A stretch of DNA of 64,000 nt from Betaproteobacteria bacterium (GTDB lineage: Bacteria; Pseudomonadota; Gammaproteobacteria; Burkholderiales; SG8-41). Where the stretch lies: assembly GCA_029863175.1 (NCBI GenBank), contig JAOTVX010000015.1:5013-69012 (forward strand), given 5' to 3'. This document shows, one piece after another, positions 15,501 to 25,528 of this stretch; the first letter of the stretch is position 1; the number at the start of each line of letters is the position of its first letter. Made by a program: the position numbers and the translations under genes. Below the pieces are notes generated by a model, which was given only the letters and a program-made list of their open reading frames with translations, was not told where the DNA came from and ran no database searches.

Positions 15501-17258
15501 CTACTCCGCGTCGTAGCCCGGCAGCACCCGCGCATCGATCACGCAGACCCCGCCCGCGCCTACTGCCTCTATGCCTTTCTCAAGCGCAGGTTGCACCTCG
15601 GCGGGGTGCGTTACGGGACCAATGCCGGTCGCGCCCTGCGCGCGCGCGATTGCTGCGATATCCACATCAGGGTTGCCGATGCGCTGGCCGATCCAGCGGT
15701 TCTCCACCGGCCGGTGGCGCGTGCGCGCCACACGCTCCTGGTGCATCTCATCGTTGAAGAACGAGCCGTTGTTGCAGATGATCAGAAGGCATGGGATCTC
15801 GTAGTGGACGGCGGTCCACACGGCGGTGTTTCCCATCAGGAAATCACCGTCGCCGAGCAGGCCGATCGGAAGCCGGCCGCTTCCTTTCAGCGCCAGTGCC
15901 GCGCCAACGCTGATTCCCGGACCCGAGCCCAAACCGCCACCGCCGTCATAGCCGATGTAGTCGAGCGGATGCCGGAAGTGCGTGTAGGCGCCATGCCAGC
16001 CCAGCGGAAACCGCGTGAAACACACATCGATGCCTTTGATCACGGCGTTGAGCGCATCGGCAACGCCGCGCAGTGTAACGGCGTCCGTTGCCGCTGCGGG
16101 CGGCTTCGCGGGCGCAACCGAAGGAACGGCCGCGGTTCGCGCCTTCACGGCCTCCAGCAGCAGGGGCACCGCCGTGTCGGCCTCGCACATCAGGTAAAAG
16201 TCCACGGGCGGCAGGCCCTGGTAATCCATGCTCCAGCCCCGATGCGAGTGCGCGTCGCACGAGACCTGAATAACTTTGGCGGTCACGGGCTTGTCTCCGA
16301 AGGCCTGCTTGAGCGTGCCGCCGAGATCGAGCCAGTCGAGCGAAAGAATGACATCAGCTTCGGCGACGAGCTTCTGGGCCTCAGACGACAGGCGCACGAA
16401 TGGCGGCGTAACATGCAGGCGATGGTCGGTTGGGAAAGCCGCTGCGACCTTGAGGTTGGTGAGCACGGGCGAGCTCAGCTTCTCCGCAAGTGCGATGCGT
16501 GCGTTCCACGCGTCGAGGCTGCGCGAGCTACGGCCTGCCAGCACGACCGGGTTTTTTGCGGCAGAAAGTATTTTCGCGGTGGCTACGACGAGCTCTCTTG
16601 CAGGCTGCGCCGGCTCAGGCGCTCGGTAGCGGCTGACTTCCGGCGTGGGCGGCAGCGCGCTGATCTTGGCTTCCTGGACTGCGGAGTCGAGATTGACATA
16701 TACCGGGCCGCGCGGTGCGGTCTGAGCGATCTGCGCGGCGCGCAGGATGGCTTCCATCGCAGCGGGGACGGAGCCTGGCTGGTTGTCCCATTTCGTGTAG
16801 TTGCGAATCATTCCGCCCTGATCGGAGCAGGTATGGATCCAGTCAATCCATGGGCGGCGCTTGGCGGCGTCCCAGGGGCCGGTAGCGCCGATGATCAACA
16901 CCGGCGCTCGGTCGCACCAGCAGTTGAAGATCTGCATGGATGCATGCATGAGGCCGACGTTGGAGTGCAGCGCCGCCGCCATCATGCGTTCCGAGGCCTT
17001 CCAGTAACCGTGCGCAATGGACACTGCGTGCTCGTCATGGATCGTCAGCAGCATCTGGGGCGCGCGGTTGCCGAGGTAGTTGACGATGCTGTCGTGAAGT
17101 CCTCGATAGCTTGCGCCGGGGTTGAGCGCGACGTACTCGGTCTGCAAATCGCGCAGAACCCCGGCAATCGCGTCGCTGCCCCAGAACTCATCAGAGCGCT
17201 GGGCGGGCATCGGCGTGTCGTGGACGATGGAGCTCGGGGCGGTTTGCTTGTTGCTCAT
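15501..17258 (-). CDS. Thiamine-diphosphate dependent enzyme, acetolactate synthase / benzoylformate decarboxylase-like
   Basis: About 585 residues with the three ThDP-enzyme domains. The N-terminal catalytic glutamate is in HDEHAVSIAHGY (about residue 75); the C-terminal ThDP/Mg motif is GDGDFLMGNTAVW (about 478) followed by NNGSFFNDEMHQ. It is not a canonical IlvB: FAD-type features are weak and no small subunit is adjacent. Substrate unknown; a 2-oxoacid decarboxylase or carboligase is likely. Start ATG 17258 has AAGGA upstream; the frame extends to 17333 without such a signal. Confidence 0.8.
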   Translation of the reverse strand: MSNKQTAPSSIVHDTPMPAQRSDEFWGSDAIAGVLRDLQTEYVALNPGASYRGLHDSIVNYLGNRAPQMLLTIHDEHAVSIAHGYWKASERMMAAALHSNVGLMHASMQIFNCWCDRAPVLIIGATGPWDAAKRRPWIDWIHTCSDQGGMIRNYTKWDNQPGSVPAAMEAILRAAQIAQTAPRGPVYVNLDSAVQEAKISALPPTPEVSRYRAPEPAQPARELVVATAKILSAAKNPVVLAGRSSRSLDAWNARIALAEKLSSPVLTNLKVAAAFPTDHRLHVTPPFVRLSSEAQKLVAEADVILSLDWLDLGGTLKQAFGDKPVTAKVIQVSCDAHSHRGWSMDYQGLPPVDFYLMCEADTAVPLLLEAVKARTAAVPSVAPAKPPAAATDAVTLRGVADALNAVIKGIDVCFTRFPLGWHGAYTHFRHPLDYIGYDGGGGLGSGPGISVGAALALKGSGRLPIGLLGDGDFLMGNTAVWTAVHYEIPCLLIICNNGSFFNDEMHQERVARTRHRPVENRWIGQRIGNPDVDIAAIARAQGATGIGPVTHPAEVQPALEKGIEAVGAGGVCVIDARVLPGYDAE

Positions 17259-17602
17259 GGGCGTTCGTCGTCCTTCTGCTTCGAATTGTCCGGAGTCGTC
17301 GCATCCGTTTGTTTCCCGGCCCGGGCGCCGCAACCACTTCGCGCGGGTCTCTTTGCCCGGGCGTCAGGGCGGCATGTTAGCGGATCACGGCCGGTATCGC
17401 GAATCGGATATCGTGGAGCGCTCGGATTCAGGGGCTCGGGTCAGCTCGCGACGCCGCCCGACCATCATTCCAATGCTACTGTGCACGCGCCGCATGAGCT
17501 GGCGGTCCGAGAGCAGGAGAGACGCGAATTGCGTCCAGTCTGCGGCGTGCCCGCGTATTCCGGATGCTATGATAACGGCGTTTGTTCCGCGAGGGAGCGT
17601 CA
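17259..17602. other. Divergent promoter region between the ThDP enzyme and the tartrate-dehydrogenase-like gene
   Basis: About 340 bases. A TATGAT (17567-17572) sits about 30 bases before the downstream ATG and is a possible -10 element, but no well-spaced -35 box is seen. A GAGGG ribosome binding site precedes ATG 17603. No repeat or RNA structure was recognised. Confidence 0.35.
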
Positions 17603-18676
17603 ATGAAGCGTTTTGATATCGCGTTGATACCGGGCGATGGCATTGGCCGTGAAGTGGTGCCGGCTGGCCAGAAGATACTGGACGTCACCGGCGAGGTGCA
17701 CGGCGGATTCCAGTTCCGGTACAAATCTTATCCGTGGAGCTGCGCCTACTATCTCAAGCATGGCAGAATGATGCCCGATGACGGCTTGCAGCGCATCGGC
17801 GACTCAGATGCGATTTTTCTGGGCGCGGTCGGCTTTCCGGGGGTGGCGGATCATGTGTCGCTCTGGGGTTTGCTGATCCCGATCCGCCGCGGCTTCCAGC
17901 AGTACGCGTGCGTGCGTCCGGTAAAGCTGCTGCCGGGCGTGCGCTCTCCGCTCGCGGGCCGCGGGCCGGAAGACATTGATTTCATTGTCGTCCGCGAAAA
18001 TAACGAAGGCGAGTATTCCAATATGGGCGGGCGCCTGCACACTGGCACGCCGCACGAGCTGGCGACGCAGTTGAATGTTTTCACGCGTCACGGTACCGAG
18101 CGCATCATCCGCTATGCATTCGAGCTCGCCCGGAAGAAACGCAAGAAGAAAGTGACCTCCGCGACCAAATCGAACGGCATCAACTTCAGCATGCCGTTCT
18201 GGGATGAGGTGTTCTGGCAGGTGGCGACGAAATATCCCGGCGTTGCGGCCGAGCAGATGCACATCGATGCGCTCGCGGCGCGCTTCGTGACCCATCCGCA
18301 CAATTTCGGCGTGGTGGTGGGCAGCAATCTGTTCGGCGATATCCTCACCGATCTCGGCGCGGCCATCGCAGGGTCGATCGGGATTGGGGCATCGGCCAAT
18401 CTCAATCCCGAAAAGCGTTACCCCTCCTGCTTCGAGCCGGTGCATGGCTCGGCGCCGGACATCGTCGGCAAGGGCATTGCCAATCCGCTGGGCCAGATCT
18501 GGAGCGGCGCGTTGATGCTCGAGCACCTTGGCTACACCGCTGCCCATGACGTGGTGCTGAAAGCCATGATTGCGGTGCTCAACGCCGGGATCAAGACGCC
18601 TGATCTCGGGGGAAGCGCGAAAACGACCGAGGTCACTCAGGCCGTCGTCAAAGAAATTCGCCGCCTCGCGAGCTGA
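17603..18676 (+). CDS. Tartrate dehydrogenase / isopropylmalate-type beta-decarboxylating dehydrogenase
   Basis: A 357-residue enzyme. IPGDGIGREV (residues 9-18) binds NAD; the substrate arginine region and RENNEGEYSNMGG (about 130-142) distinguish the tartrate dehydrogenase/TtuC branch from LeuB; FGDILTDLGAA (about 244-254) holds the metal aspartates and EPVHGSAPDI (about 273-282) is the family signature. It likely oxidises tartrate, D-malate or a related 2-hydroxyacid with decarboxylation. Start ATG 17603 has a GAGGG site. The ThDP enzyme is divergent and could share an inducing signal. Confidence 0.85.
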   Translation: MKRFDIALIPGDGIGREVVPAGQKILDVTGEVHGGFQFRYKSYPWSCAYYLKHGRMMPDDGLQRIGDSDAIFLGAVGFPGVADHVSLWGLLIPIRRGFQQYACVRPVKLLPGVRSPLAGRGPEDIDFIVVRENNEGEYSNMGGRLHTGTPHELATQLNVFTRHGTERIIRYAFELARKKRKKKVTSATKSNGINFSMPFWDEVFWQVATKYPGVAAEQMHIDALAARFVTHPHNFGVVVGSNLFGDILTDLGAAIAGSIGIGASANLNPEKRYPSCFEPVHGSAPDIVGKGIANPLGQIWSGALMLEHLGYTAAHDVVLKAMIAVLNAGIKTPDLGGSAKTTEVTQAVVKEIRRLAS

Positions 18677-18793
18677 TTCTCCCGCGCTGGGAAACCCATG
18701 GCGCGCAGGTTGGTTGACCGGAGCTTGGGTGCGATGTTTGCCGGACAGACAGTGTGCGCAGGCATTCTCCGCAAGTCAGGGGTGGTGAGTCAC

Positions 18794-20515
18794 ATGCTCC
18801 GGATTGAGTTCAGCGGGTGGCTTAGAGCCCGTAGCACAGGATGTGCGGCGGTCATCTTTGCGCTCGCGCTCGTCTGGCCACAGATCGCCGTAGCGCAGAC
18901 GCCGGCAGCCACAGAGCAAGCGGCGATTGCCTCGGCGCATCCGCTGGCAACCCGTGCCGGGCATGACGTTCTCAAACGCGGCGGGAACGCCTTCGACGCG
19001 GCCATTGCTGTTGCAGCTGCCCTGGCGGTCGTTGAGCCCTATTCGTCAGGATTGGGCGGTGGCGGGTTCTGGCTGCTGCACCGAGCGCGTGATGGGCATC
19101 AGATAATGGTCGACAGCCGGGAGGTTGCGCCGAGCGCTGCGAGTCCCGGGCTGTTCTTCGACGCCGAGGGAAAGCCCGTTCCCGGTGCTACGCGACGTGG
19201 CGGCAAATCGGTGGCGGTGCCCGGCGTCCCCGCGGCGCTGGTTCACATTGCCGAGCATTACGGAAACCTGCCGTTGTCGGTTTCGCTCGGTCCGGCGATC
19301 CACTATGCGCGCGATGGCTTCGCAGTCGGGTCGCGTTACGCGCGCATCGCTGAACGACGTGAGGGGCTTCTGCAGAAAAGGCCGGCGACCGCCCGCACCT
19401 TTCTCGACAACGACCGGGTGCCGCAGCCCGGTTTTCTGCTGCGCCAGCCAGCGCTGGCGCAAACGATGCAGGGTATTGCCACCGATGGTCGAGATGGCTT
19501 CTATCGCGGTGCGGTGGCGCAGGCCCTGGTCGAGGCGGTGAACCGGGCAGGCGGGGTCTGGCAGCTCGAGGATCTCGAGCGCTACCGCGTCGTCGAGCGC
19601 ACACCGCTGCGCATCCGATATCACGGCGCGACGATTACCACCGTAACGCTGCCCTCGGCAGGCGGAATTGCCCTCGCGCAGGTGCTTCAGATGCTGGAGC
19701 GCTTCGAGCTCTCGGATGCCCGGGCCCCTCGTGACGCGCATCTGGTGATCGAGGCCCTGCGGCGCGCGTTTCAGGATCGTTCGCTCTACCTGGGCGATGA
19801 CGATTTTGTCGCTGTGCCGATGAGGAGGCTGCTGAGCAGGGAGTATGCAGCCCGACGCGCGGCGAATATCGATCCGATGAAGGCGACGAAAAGCGACGAG
19901 ATGGGCAACAAGCAGTCGATTGCGCCGGCGAGCGGCAACACGACCCATTTGTCGGTGATCGATGGGGAGGGTAACCGGGTAGCTGCTACGCTCAGCATCA
20001 ACCTGTTGTTCGGTTCCGGCATCGTCGCCGCAGGTACCGGCGTGCTGCTCAATAACGAGATGGATGATTTTTCACTACAAGCGGACCTGCCGAATGCGTT
20101 CCGTCTGCGGGGTGGTGCGGCGAACGCGGTCGGCCCCGGCAAGCGGCCGCTATCGAGCATGACACCCGCGTTCGTCGAGGACGAGAAGGGCATTCTCATC
20201 ATCGGGGCGCCGGGTGGGTCCCGCATCGTGAGCCAGCTGCTGCTCGCAGTACTGGATTATGTCGGGTCGACCACCGTGGACCTGGCGCAGATCGTAAGCG
20301 CGCCGCGCTATCACCATCAGTGGTGGCCTGACCGCGTCGAGATCGAGATGGACAGCTTCACGCCCGATTGGCGTGCGAGCCTGGAAGCGAAAGGCCATCG
20401 GCTGCGTATGGTCGGGCGTAAATGGGGCAACATGCAGGCCGTTCTCAAGTCGAAGACGGACGGCGCCGTGCAGGCAGCGAACGATCCGCGTGGTGCGGGT
20501 GTCGCTTGGTATTAG
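18794..20515 (+). CDS. ggt: Gamma-glutamyltransferase (periplasmic)
   Basis: About 573 residues. A signal peptide (positive MLRIEFSGWLRAR, then CAAVIFALALVW, cleavage near VAQ at about 35) precedes SAHPLATRAGHDVLKRGGNAFDAAIA. The catalytic threonine that becomes the new N-terminus of the small subunit is in SGNTTHLSV (about residues 379-387); GSRIVSQ follows. The enzyme is autoprocessed and cleaves or transfers the gamma-glutamyl group of glutathione. ATG 18794 was chosen over 18698 because it places the signal peptide at the true N-terminus. The following spacer is a heptamer element. Confidence 0.93.
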   Translation: MLRIEFSGWLRARSTGCAAVIFALALVWPQIAVAQTPAATEQAAIASAHPLATRAGHDVLKRGGNAFDAAIAVAAALAVVEPYSSGLGGGGFWLLHRARDGHQIMVDSREVAPSAASPGLFFDAEGKPVPGATRRGGKSVAVPGVPAALVHIAEHYGNLPLSVSLGPAIHYARDGFAVGSRYARIAERREGLLQKRPATARTFLDNDRVPQPGFLLRQPALAQTMQGIATDGRDGFYRGAVAQALVEAVNRAGGVWQLEDLERYRVVERTPLRIRYHGATITTVTLPSAGGIALAQVLQMLERFELSDARAPRDAHLVIEALRRAFQDRSLYLGDDDFVAVPMRRLLSREYAARRAANIDPMKATKSDEMGNKQSIAPASGNTTHLSVIDGEGNRVAATLSINLLFGSGIVAAGTGVLLNNEMDDFSLQADLPNAFRLRGGAANAVGPGKRPLSSMTPAFVEDEKGILIIGAPGGSRIVSQLLLAVLDYVGSTTVDLAQIVSAPRYHHQWWPDRVEIEMDSFTPDWRASLEAKGHRLRMVGRKWGNMQAVLKSKTDGAVQAANDPRGAGVAWY

Positions 20516-20519
20516 GGAC

Positions 20520-20628
20520 GTGATGGGTGATGGGTGATGAGTGATGAGTGATGAGTGATGAGTGATCCGTGGCCGATTCTCCCGTTCTTGGCCCGTCACC
20601 CGTCACCCGTCAGTCGTCACCCGGCACG
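20520..20628. repeat. Opposed heptamer arms (GTGATGA / CGTCACC)
   Basis: Left arm 20520-20568 is seven units: GTGATGG twice, GTGATGA four times, GTGATCC. Right arm 20594-20628 is CGTCACC, CGTCACC, CGTCAGT, CGTCACC, CGGCACG. The core of 25 bases is unique. This is the cleanest example of the arrangement: direct heptamers, core, inverted-type heptamers. Confidence 0.9.
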
Positions 20629-20656
20629 GGGTCTGATCCGGTATTATTAGCGCTCG

Positions 20657-21625
20657 ATGAAGACGACGTTTCTGGATTTTGAGCAGCCTATCGCGGAGCT
20701 CGAGGCGAAGATCGACGAGTTGCGCTATGTACAGGACGATTCGGCGCTCGATATCTCCGAGGATATCGCGCGCCTGCAGAAGAAGAGCCAGACGCTCACC
20801 AAGAACATCTACGGCAAGCTCACCGCCTGGCAGATCGCGCAGGTGGCGCGCCACCCGCAACGGCCCTACACGCTGGACTATATCGCCGGGCTGTTCACCG
20901 GTTTCGAGGAGCTGCATGGCGATCGCAGCTTTGCTGATGACCCGGCGATCGTGGGCGGGCTCGCCCGGCTGAACGGCGAGCCGTGCATGGTGATCGGGCA
21001 ACAGAAAGGGCGTGATACCAAGGACAAGATCTTCCGCAACTTCGGCATGCCCAAGCCCGAAGGCTATCGTAAGGCAATGCGACTGATGAAGCTTGCGGAG
21101 CGGTTCGGCATCCCGGTGTTCAGCTTCATCGACACGCCGGGCGCCTACCCCGGCGTTGGCGCCGAGGAGCGCGGACAGTCCGAGGCGATTGGCCGCAATC
21201 TCTACGCCATGACCGAGTTGCGGACCCCGATCATCTGCACTGTCATCGGGGAAGGCGGTTCGGGCGGCGCGCTCGCCATCGCGGTGGGGGACGCGCTGCT
21301 CATGCTGCAGTACGCCACGTATTCAGTCATCTCGCCAGAAGGCTGCGCGTCGATCCTGTGGAAGAGCGCCGATTACGCAGAGGCGGCGGCGGAAACGCTC
21401 GGTATCACGTCGACCCGGCTCAAAGCGCTGGGCCTGGTGGACAAGATCGTCAACGAGCCGCTCGGCGGCGCGCATCGCGACTACGAAACGACGATGCAGA
21501 ACCTCAAGAAGGCGCTGCAGGATACCTGGCGGCAGCTCAAGGACATTCCCCTCGACGAGCTGCTTGAGCGGCGCTTCGACCGTCTCGTCGATAATGGCAG
21601 ATACAAGGAAGTCGAGCAGAAATAG
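20657..21625 (+). CDS. accA: Acetyl-CoA carboxylase carboxyltransferase subunit alpha
   Basis: A 322-residue subunit that, with AccD, transfers the carboxyl group from biotin to acetyl-CoA in the first step of fatty acid synthesis. [14 protein letters not shown] at the N-terminus, [27 protein letters not shown] and [11 protein letters not shown] (oxyanion-hole glycines) are all typical. Length matches the family. Its 3' end overlaps tilS by 32 bases, a gene order known from other beta- and gammaproteobacteria. Confidence 0.97.
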   Translation: MKTTFLDFEQPIAELEAKIDELRYVQDDSALDISEDIARLQKKSQTLTKNIYGKLTAWQIAQVARHPQRPYTLDYIAGLFTGFEELHGDRSFADDPAIVGGLARLNGEPCMVIGQQKGRDTKDKIFRNFGMPKPEGYRKAMRLMKLAERFGIPVFSFIDTPGAYPGVGAEERGQSEAIGRNLYAMTELRTPIICTVIGEGGSGGALAIAVGDALLMLQYATYSVISPEGCASILWKSADYAEAAAETLGITSTRLKALGLVDKIVNEPLGGAHRDYETTMQNLKKALQDTWRQLKDIPLDELLERRFDRLVDNGRYKEVEQK

Positions 21626-23012
21626 CCTACGTCCGCCGGACCTTGCTGCCCGCGTCGCGTCGCGGCTGGCGACCGTCGTTCGACCTGCCGATCGTCTTTT
21701 GGCCGGCGTAAGCGGTGGCGTCGATTCGGTCGTCCTGCTCGATTGCCTGCGGCGCGTGTCCCGCAAGTTGCGCGTCCGGGTGGCAGTCCTGCACATCAAT
21801 CATAGGCTGAGTCCCAACGCGGGGCGGTGGGATGCCTTTTGCCGACGTCTTTGCCGGACGCAAGGCATTCCCTACTCGAGCGTCACGGTGAAAATTGCCC
21901 GCGGCGGAAATCTGGAAGCTGCGGCACGCGCTGCGCGTTACGCAGTGTTTGACCGGCAGCGGACCGACTACCTCGTGCTTGCCCAGCATCGGGACGATCA
22001 GGTCGAGACGTTGTTGCTGCAGTTGTTGCGCGGGGCAGGCGTCAGGGGGCTCGCAGCCATGCCGCTGCTTCGCAAGGTAGAAGGCGGAAGGCGGAAGGCG
22101 GAAGTGAAGCGCGGAAGAACAGATCATCCCTCATCCTTCATCTCTCATCCTTCGATTCTCCGGCCCCTGCTCGACGTGACGCGTGCCGAGATCCTCGAAT
22201 ACGCCAGGAAGCGGCGTCTGGAATGGATCGAGGACGAAAGCAATGCCAGCGTCGACTTCCGCCGAAACTTCCTGCGCCACGAGGTGCTGCCGGTGATCGC
22301 CCGGCGCTTTCCGTCGTATCGCACTACAGTGGCGCGGAGCGCGCGCCATCTGGCCGAGGCCGGTGAGCTGCTGGATGAGCTGGCCGCACAGGATGCAACG
22401 GGTTCATTCGACGGCGTAACGCTCGCGGTTGCGGCACTGGGTCGTTTGCCTAGCGCCCGCGCCCGCAACCTGCTGCGCTTTTTCCTGGCGCGCAGCGGCG
22501 TGGTCATGCCTAACGTCGAACGCCTGGAGGAAGCGCTGCGGCAGGCCCTCACCGCGCGGCAGGATGCCCGCGTCGCCGTTGCGCTGGATGACAGCGTGCT
22601 TCGGCGCTACGCGGGCCGTCTCCACGTGGTCCCCGTCAGCCGACCGTTGCCCCGCGGGTATGTGCGGCGCTGGCACGGAGAGCTTGAGATCGAGTTGCCC
22701 GAGTTCGGCGGCGTGCTACTTCTTCAGCGCACTCGCGATCACGGCATCAGCCTGGCGCGGCTGCGGGCGCAGCCTGTGACGATTCGCTCGCGACAGGGGG
22801 GAGAGCGGCTCCAGCCGGACCCGAGCCGGCCACGCCGCAGCCTCAAGAACCTGTTGCAGGAAGCGCATGTCGCACCGTGGCAGCGCGATCGCTTGCCCCT
22901 GATCTATTGCGGCAATGCTCTGGTCTGGGTGCCTGAAGTCGGGGTGGATAGTGCCTTCCAGGCGCGGCCTGACGAAGTGGCGCTGCGCCCCGAATGGAAG
23001 GGCGCGGCGTAA
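21594..23012 (+). CDS. tilS: tRNA(Ile)-lysidine synthase, with in-frame repeat insertion
   Basis: Attaches lysine to C34 of the tRNA-Ile anticodon (CAU), needed to read AUA. The PP-loop ATPase motif SGGVDS is at residues 40-45; [23 protein letters not shown] and the [12 protein letters not shown] block follow, then the C-terminal substrate domains. About residues 161-188 are encoded by a heptamer array and read [20 protein letters not shown]..., which normal TilS lacks; the family sequence resumes at [12 protein letters not shown]. The insertion keeps frame and lies in a surface loop of the PP-loop domain. Start ATG 21594 overlaps accA; no better site exists downstream. TilS is essential, so the gene is presumably functional. 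Confidence 0.92.
   Translation: MADTRKSSRNSLRPPDLAARVASRLATVVRPADRLLAGVSGGVDSVVLLDCLRRVSRKLRVRVAVLHINHRLSPNAGRWDAFCRRLCRTQGIPYSSVTVKIARGGNLEAAARAARYAVFDRQRTDYLVLAQHRDDQVETLLLQLLRGAGVRGLAAMPLLRKVEGGRRKAEVKRGRTDHPSSFISHPSILRPLLDVTRAEILEYARKRRLEWIEDESNASVDFRRNFLRHEVLPVIARRFPSYRTTVARSARHLAEAGELLDELAAQDATGSFDGVTLAVAALGRLPSARARNLLRFFLARSGVVMPNVERLEEALRQALTARQDARVAVALDDSVLRRYAGRLHVVPVSRPLPRGYVRRWHGELEIELPEFGGVLLLQRTRDHGISLARLRAQPVTIRSRQGGERLQPDPSRPRRSLKNLLQEAHVAPWQRDRLPLIYCGNALVWVPEVGVDSAFQARPDEVALRPEWKGAA
22074..22157. repeat. In-frame heptamer element inside tilS (12 x 7 = 84 nt)
   Basis: Left units: AAGGTAG, AAGGCGG three times, AAGTGAA, GCGCGGA, AGAACAG (22074-22122). Right units: ATCATCC, CTCATCC, TTCATCT, CTCATCC, TTCGATT (22123-22157). 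Purine-rich units are followed by pyrimidine-rich units, as at other loci. The 84 bases are divisible by 3 and contain no stop in the tilS frame. Confidence 0.88.
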
Positions 23013-23209
23013 TACCGCGCCCGTCGGGCCACACCGGCGGCCGCATGAGAGCCCACCGGTGGCGAAGCCCCCTCGACCCGCCCGCCTGAAATTCGCGGGA
23101 TTGGGGGTCGTGTTGACGCCGAATATGGCGTGAAATCTCTTTATTTCAAAGCCTTACCGTGTTATCCTTCGCGCTTGACCTGAAGAAAATAGTCGACCAG
23201 GGGAGCTTC

Positions 23210-23635
23210 ATGGCAGTGGAACGCACGTTGTCCATCATCAAGCCGGATGCCGTCGCGAAGAATGTCATTGGCAGCATTTACAGCCGATTCGAGCAAGCTG
23301 GCCTCAAGATCGTGGCCGCGCGAATGAAGGGGTTGTCGCGCGCCGAGGCCGAGGGGTTCTATGTGGTGCACAAAGAACGGCCATTTTTCAAGGATCTCGT
23401 GGATTTCATGACATCGGGACCGGTGATGATCCAGGTGCTGGAAGGAGACGACGCGATTCAGAAAAATCGCGATCTCATGGGCGCCACCGACCCTCGGAAA
23501 GCCGAGAAGGGCACTATCCGCGCCGATTTTGCTCAAAACATAGATGCCAACGCGGTGCACGGCTCTGACTCGCCTGAGACGGCGGCAGCCGAAATCGCGT
23601 ATTTTTTCCCCAAACAGGAAATCTATTCGCACTGA
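23210..23635 (+). CDS. ndk: Nucleoside diphosphate kinase
   Basis: Transfers the terminal phosphate of ATP to other NDPs through a phosphohistidine. [15 protein letters not shown] (residues 4-18) and NAVHGSDS (about 115-122, active-site histidine) are diagnostic. Length 141 residues is typical. ATG 23210 has an AGGGGAG ribosome binding site; the frame continues to 23159 without one. The 197-bp spacer upstream has a TTGACG at 23113 but no clear partner -10. First gene of the run ndk-rlmN-pilF-rodZ-ispG. Confidence 0.97.
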   Translation: MAVERTLSIIKPDAVAKNVIGSIYSRFEQAGLKIVAARMKGLSRAEAEGFYVVHKERPFFKDLVDFMTSGPVMIQVLEGDDAIQKNRDLMGATDPRKAEKGTIRADFAQNIDANAVHGSDSPETAAAEIAYFFPKQEIYSH

Positions 23636-23648
23636 ACGCGAGGCGGTG

Positions 23649-24737
23649 ATGACGGTGAATCTGCTCGGGCTTGATCAGGAAGGACTGAAGGCCTTCTGCG
23701 CTGACCTGGGCGAGAAGCCGTATCGCGCCCGGCAGTTGCTACGCTGGATTCATCAGGTCGGCGTCGACGATTTCGCTGCCATGACCGATGTGTCAAAGGC
23801 GCTGCGCACCCGCCTGCAGGATTGCGCGCGCATTGTCGCGCCCAGCGTGATACGCGACACGACGGCCGGTGATGACACGCGCAAGTGGCTGCTCGACGTC
23901 GGCACGGGTAATGCCATCGAGACTGTCTTCATCCCGGAGGAAAACCGCGGCACGTTGTGCATATCGTCGCAGGCCGGGTGTGCGCTCGAGTGCTCGTTCT
24001 GCTCCACGGGGGCGCAGGGTTTCAATCGCAACCTGTCGACCGAGGAGATCATCGGCCAACTATGGTGGGCGAACCGGTGCCTGGGCCGCGGCGTCTCGGC
24101 CGATCGTCCCATCAGCAACGTCGTGATGATGGGCATGGGAGAGCCACTTGCGAATTTCGATAACGTGGTGGCGGCGCTGCAGATCATGCTCGACGACTTG
24201 GCCTACGGCCTCTCCCGACGGCGGGTGACGGTTTCGACGGCGGGGCTGGTGCCGGGCATCGATCGGCTGCGGGACGCGTGCCCGGTAGCGCTCGCGGTTT
24301 CGCTGCATGCGCCCAACGATGGGCTGCGCGATCGCCTGGTGCCGATCAACCGTAAGTATCCCATCAAGGAGCTGCTGGCTGCGTGCGTGCGCTACATCGA
24401 CCAGGCGCCGCGTAATTACATCATGTTTGAGTACGTCATGCTGGGCGGTGTAAACGACAGCGTGGGCCAGGCGCGCGAGCTCGCGGCGCTGGTTAAGGAC
24501 GTGCCTTGCAAGCTCAACCTGATCCCGTTCAATTCTTTTCCGGGCTCGAGCTACGTGCGCTCTGCGCCCGACGTCATTGCGCGTTTCCGCGACGTCCTGC
24601 TGCAGGCGGGACTGGTCGCCACGATCCGCAAGACACGCGGCGACGATATCGAGGCGGCTTGCGGGCAGCTGGCGGGGCAGGTCCAGGACCGGACGAAGCG
24701 CCGGCAACGCCGCGACGAGGAGGAACTGACGCGATGA
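23649..24737 (+). CDS. rlmN: 23S rRNA (adenine2503-C2)/tRNA (adenine37-C2) methyltransferase, radical SAM
   Basis: Methylates A2503 of 23S rRNA and A37 of some tRNAs. The radical SAM cluster motif CALECSFC is at about residues 112-119; [14 protein letters not shown] and VSLHAPND follow; the methyl-accepting cysteine near the end is in [12 protein letters not shown] (about 337). The 362-residue protein starts at ATG 23649, giving the usual MTVNLLGL lead. Its stop overlaps the pilF start (ATGA), so the two are translationally coupled. Confidence 0.96.
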   Translation: MTVNLLGLDQEGLKAFCADLGEKPYRARQLLRWIHQVGVDDFAAMTDVSKALRTRLQDCARIVAPSVIRDTTAGDDTRKWLLDVGTGNAIETVFIPEENRGTLCISSQAGCALECSFCSTGAQGFNRNLSTEEIIGQLWWANRCLGRGVSADRPISNVVMMGMGEPLANFDNVVAALQIMLDDLAYGLSRRRVTVSTAGLVPGIDRLRDACPVALAVSLHAPNDGLRDRLVPINRKYPIKELLAACVRYIDQAPRNYIMFEYVMLGGVNDSVGQARELAALVKDVPCKLNLIPFNSFPGSSYVRSAPDVIARFRDVLLQAGLVATIRKTRGDDIEAACGQLAGQVQDRTKRRQRRDEEELTR

Positions 24738-25528
24738 GCGTGAAATCGCTCGCGCCCGCGCTAGGCCTGGTATGCGCGCTCGTGGCGGGATGCGCGACGC
24801 AGCCGGCCTCCGATACGGAGCTGCAACCTAGAACGGCGACCAGCGGTGAAGAAAGCCAGGCTCGCGCTCGGGCGCGTATTCACACGGAGCTGGCAGCCAG
24901 CTATTACCAGCTGGGCAACATGGGGGTTGCGCTCGAGGAAGTGAGGGAGGCCCTGCAGAGCGATTCGACCTACGGTCCGGCTCACAACGCTGCGGGGCTG
25001 GTCTACGGCGCGCTCAAGCGGGACAGCCAGGCCGAAGCGAGCTTCCAGCGCGCGTTGAGCATCAACGCGCTCGACTCCGACGCCAACAACAATTACGGAG
25101 AATTCCTGTGCGCGCGCAAACGCGAGCAGGAAAGCATTCGGTATTTCATGACGGCTGTGGAAAATCCGCTTTACCAAAGGCCGGACCGCTCGTATGTCAA
25201 TGCGGGAATCTGCGCGCGCCGGCAGGGCGATGTCGGAGCGGCGGAGAACTATTTCCGGCAGGCGCTGCGGGTGCGGCCGAACCAGCCCCAGGCGCTATAC
25301 AACCTTGCCGAGCTGGAGTACGAAGGACGCAAATATGATGCAGCCAGGGACCACGTGGATCTTCTGATGCGCGTTGCTCAACCTAATGCGGAAGCGCTTT
25401 GGCTGGCGGTGCGCATCGAGCGCAAGCGGGGTGATGCTGCGTCAGCGGCAAGCTACGCCCAACAGCTGCAGAAGAATTTTCCCGGTTCCAAGGAGGCGCG
25501 CGCCCTGAGCGCAGGCCAGTTCGAATGA
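24734..25528 (+). CDS. pilF: Type IV pilus biogenesis/stability lipoprotein, TPR protein
   Basis: A 264-residue lipoprotein: signal peptide with lipobox LVAGC, lipidated cysteine at residue 20. Five to six TPR units cover about residues 50-250 (for example [47 protein letters not shown]). PilF/PilW localises the secretin PilQ in the outer membrane. The position between rlmN and rodZ is conserved across beta- and gammaproteobacteria and supports the call. It overlaps both neighbours by 4 bases. Confidence 0.92.
   Translation: MSVKSLAPALGLVCALVAGCATQPASDTELQPRTATSGEESQARARARIHTELAASYYQLGNMGVALEEVREALQSDSTYGPAHNAAGLVYGALKRDSQAEASFQRALSINALDSDANNNYGEFLCARKREQESIRYFMTAVENPLYQRPDRSYVNAGICARRQGDVGAAENYFRQALRVRPNQPQALYNLAELEYEGRKYDAARDHVDLLMRVAQPNAEALWLAVRIERKRGDAASAASYAQQLQKNFPGSKEARALSAGQFE

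Noticed and set aside
15231..17606. A 791-codon plus-strand open frame
   Set aside because: It is antisense to the ThDP enzyme over nearly its whole length and has no domain-like sequence; high GC keeps this frame free of stops.
18698..18793. Upstream start for gamma-glutamyltransferase
   Set aside because: It would place 32 residues before a clear signal peptide; ATG 18794 puts the signal peptide at the N-terminus.
20520..20628. Heptamer arrays as a CRISPR array
   Set aside because: Units are 7 bases without spacers, differ between loci, and no cas genes are present.
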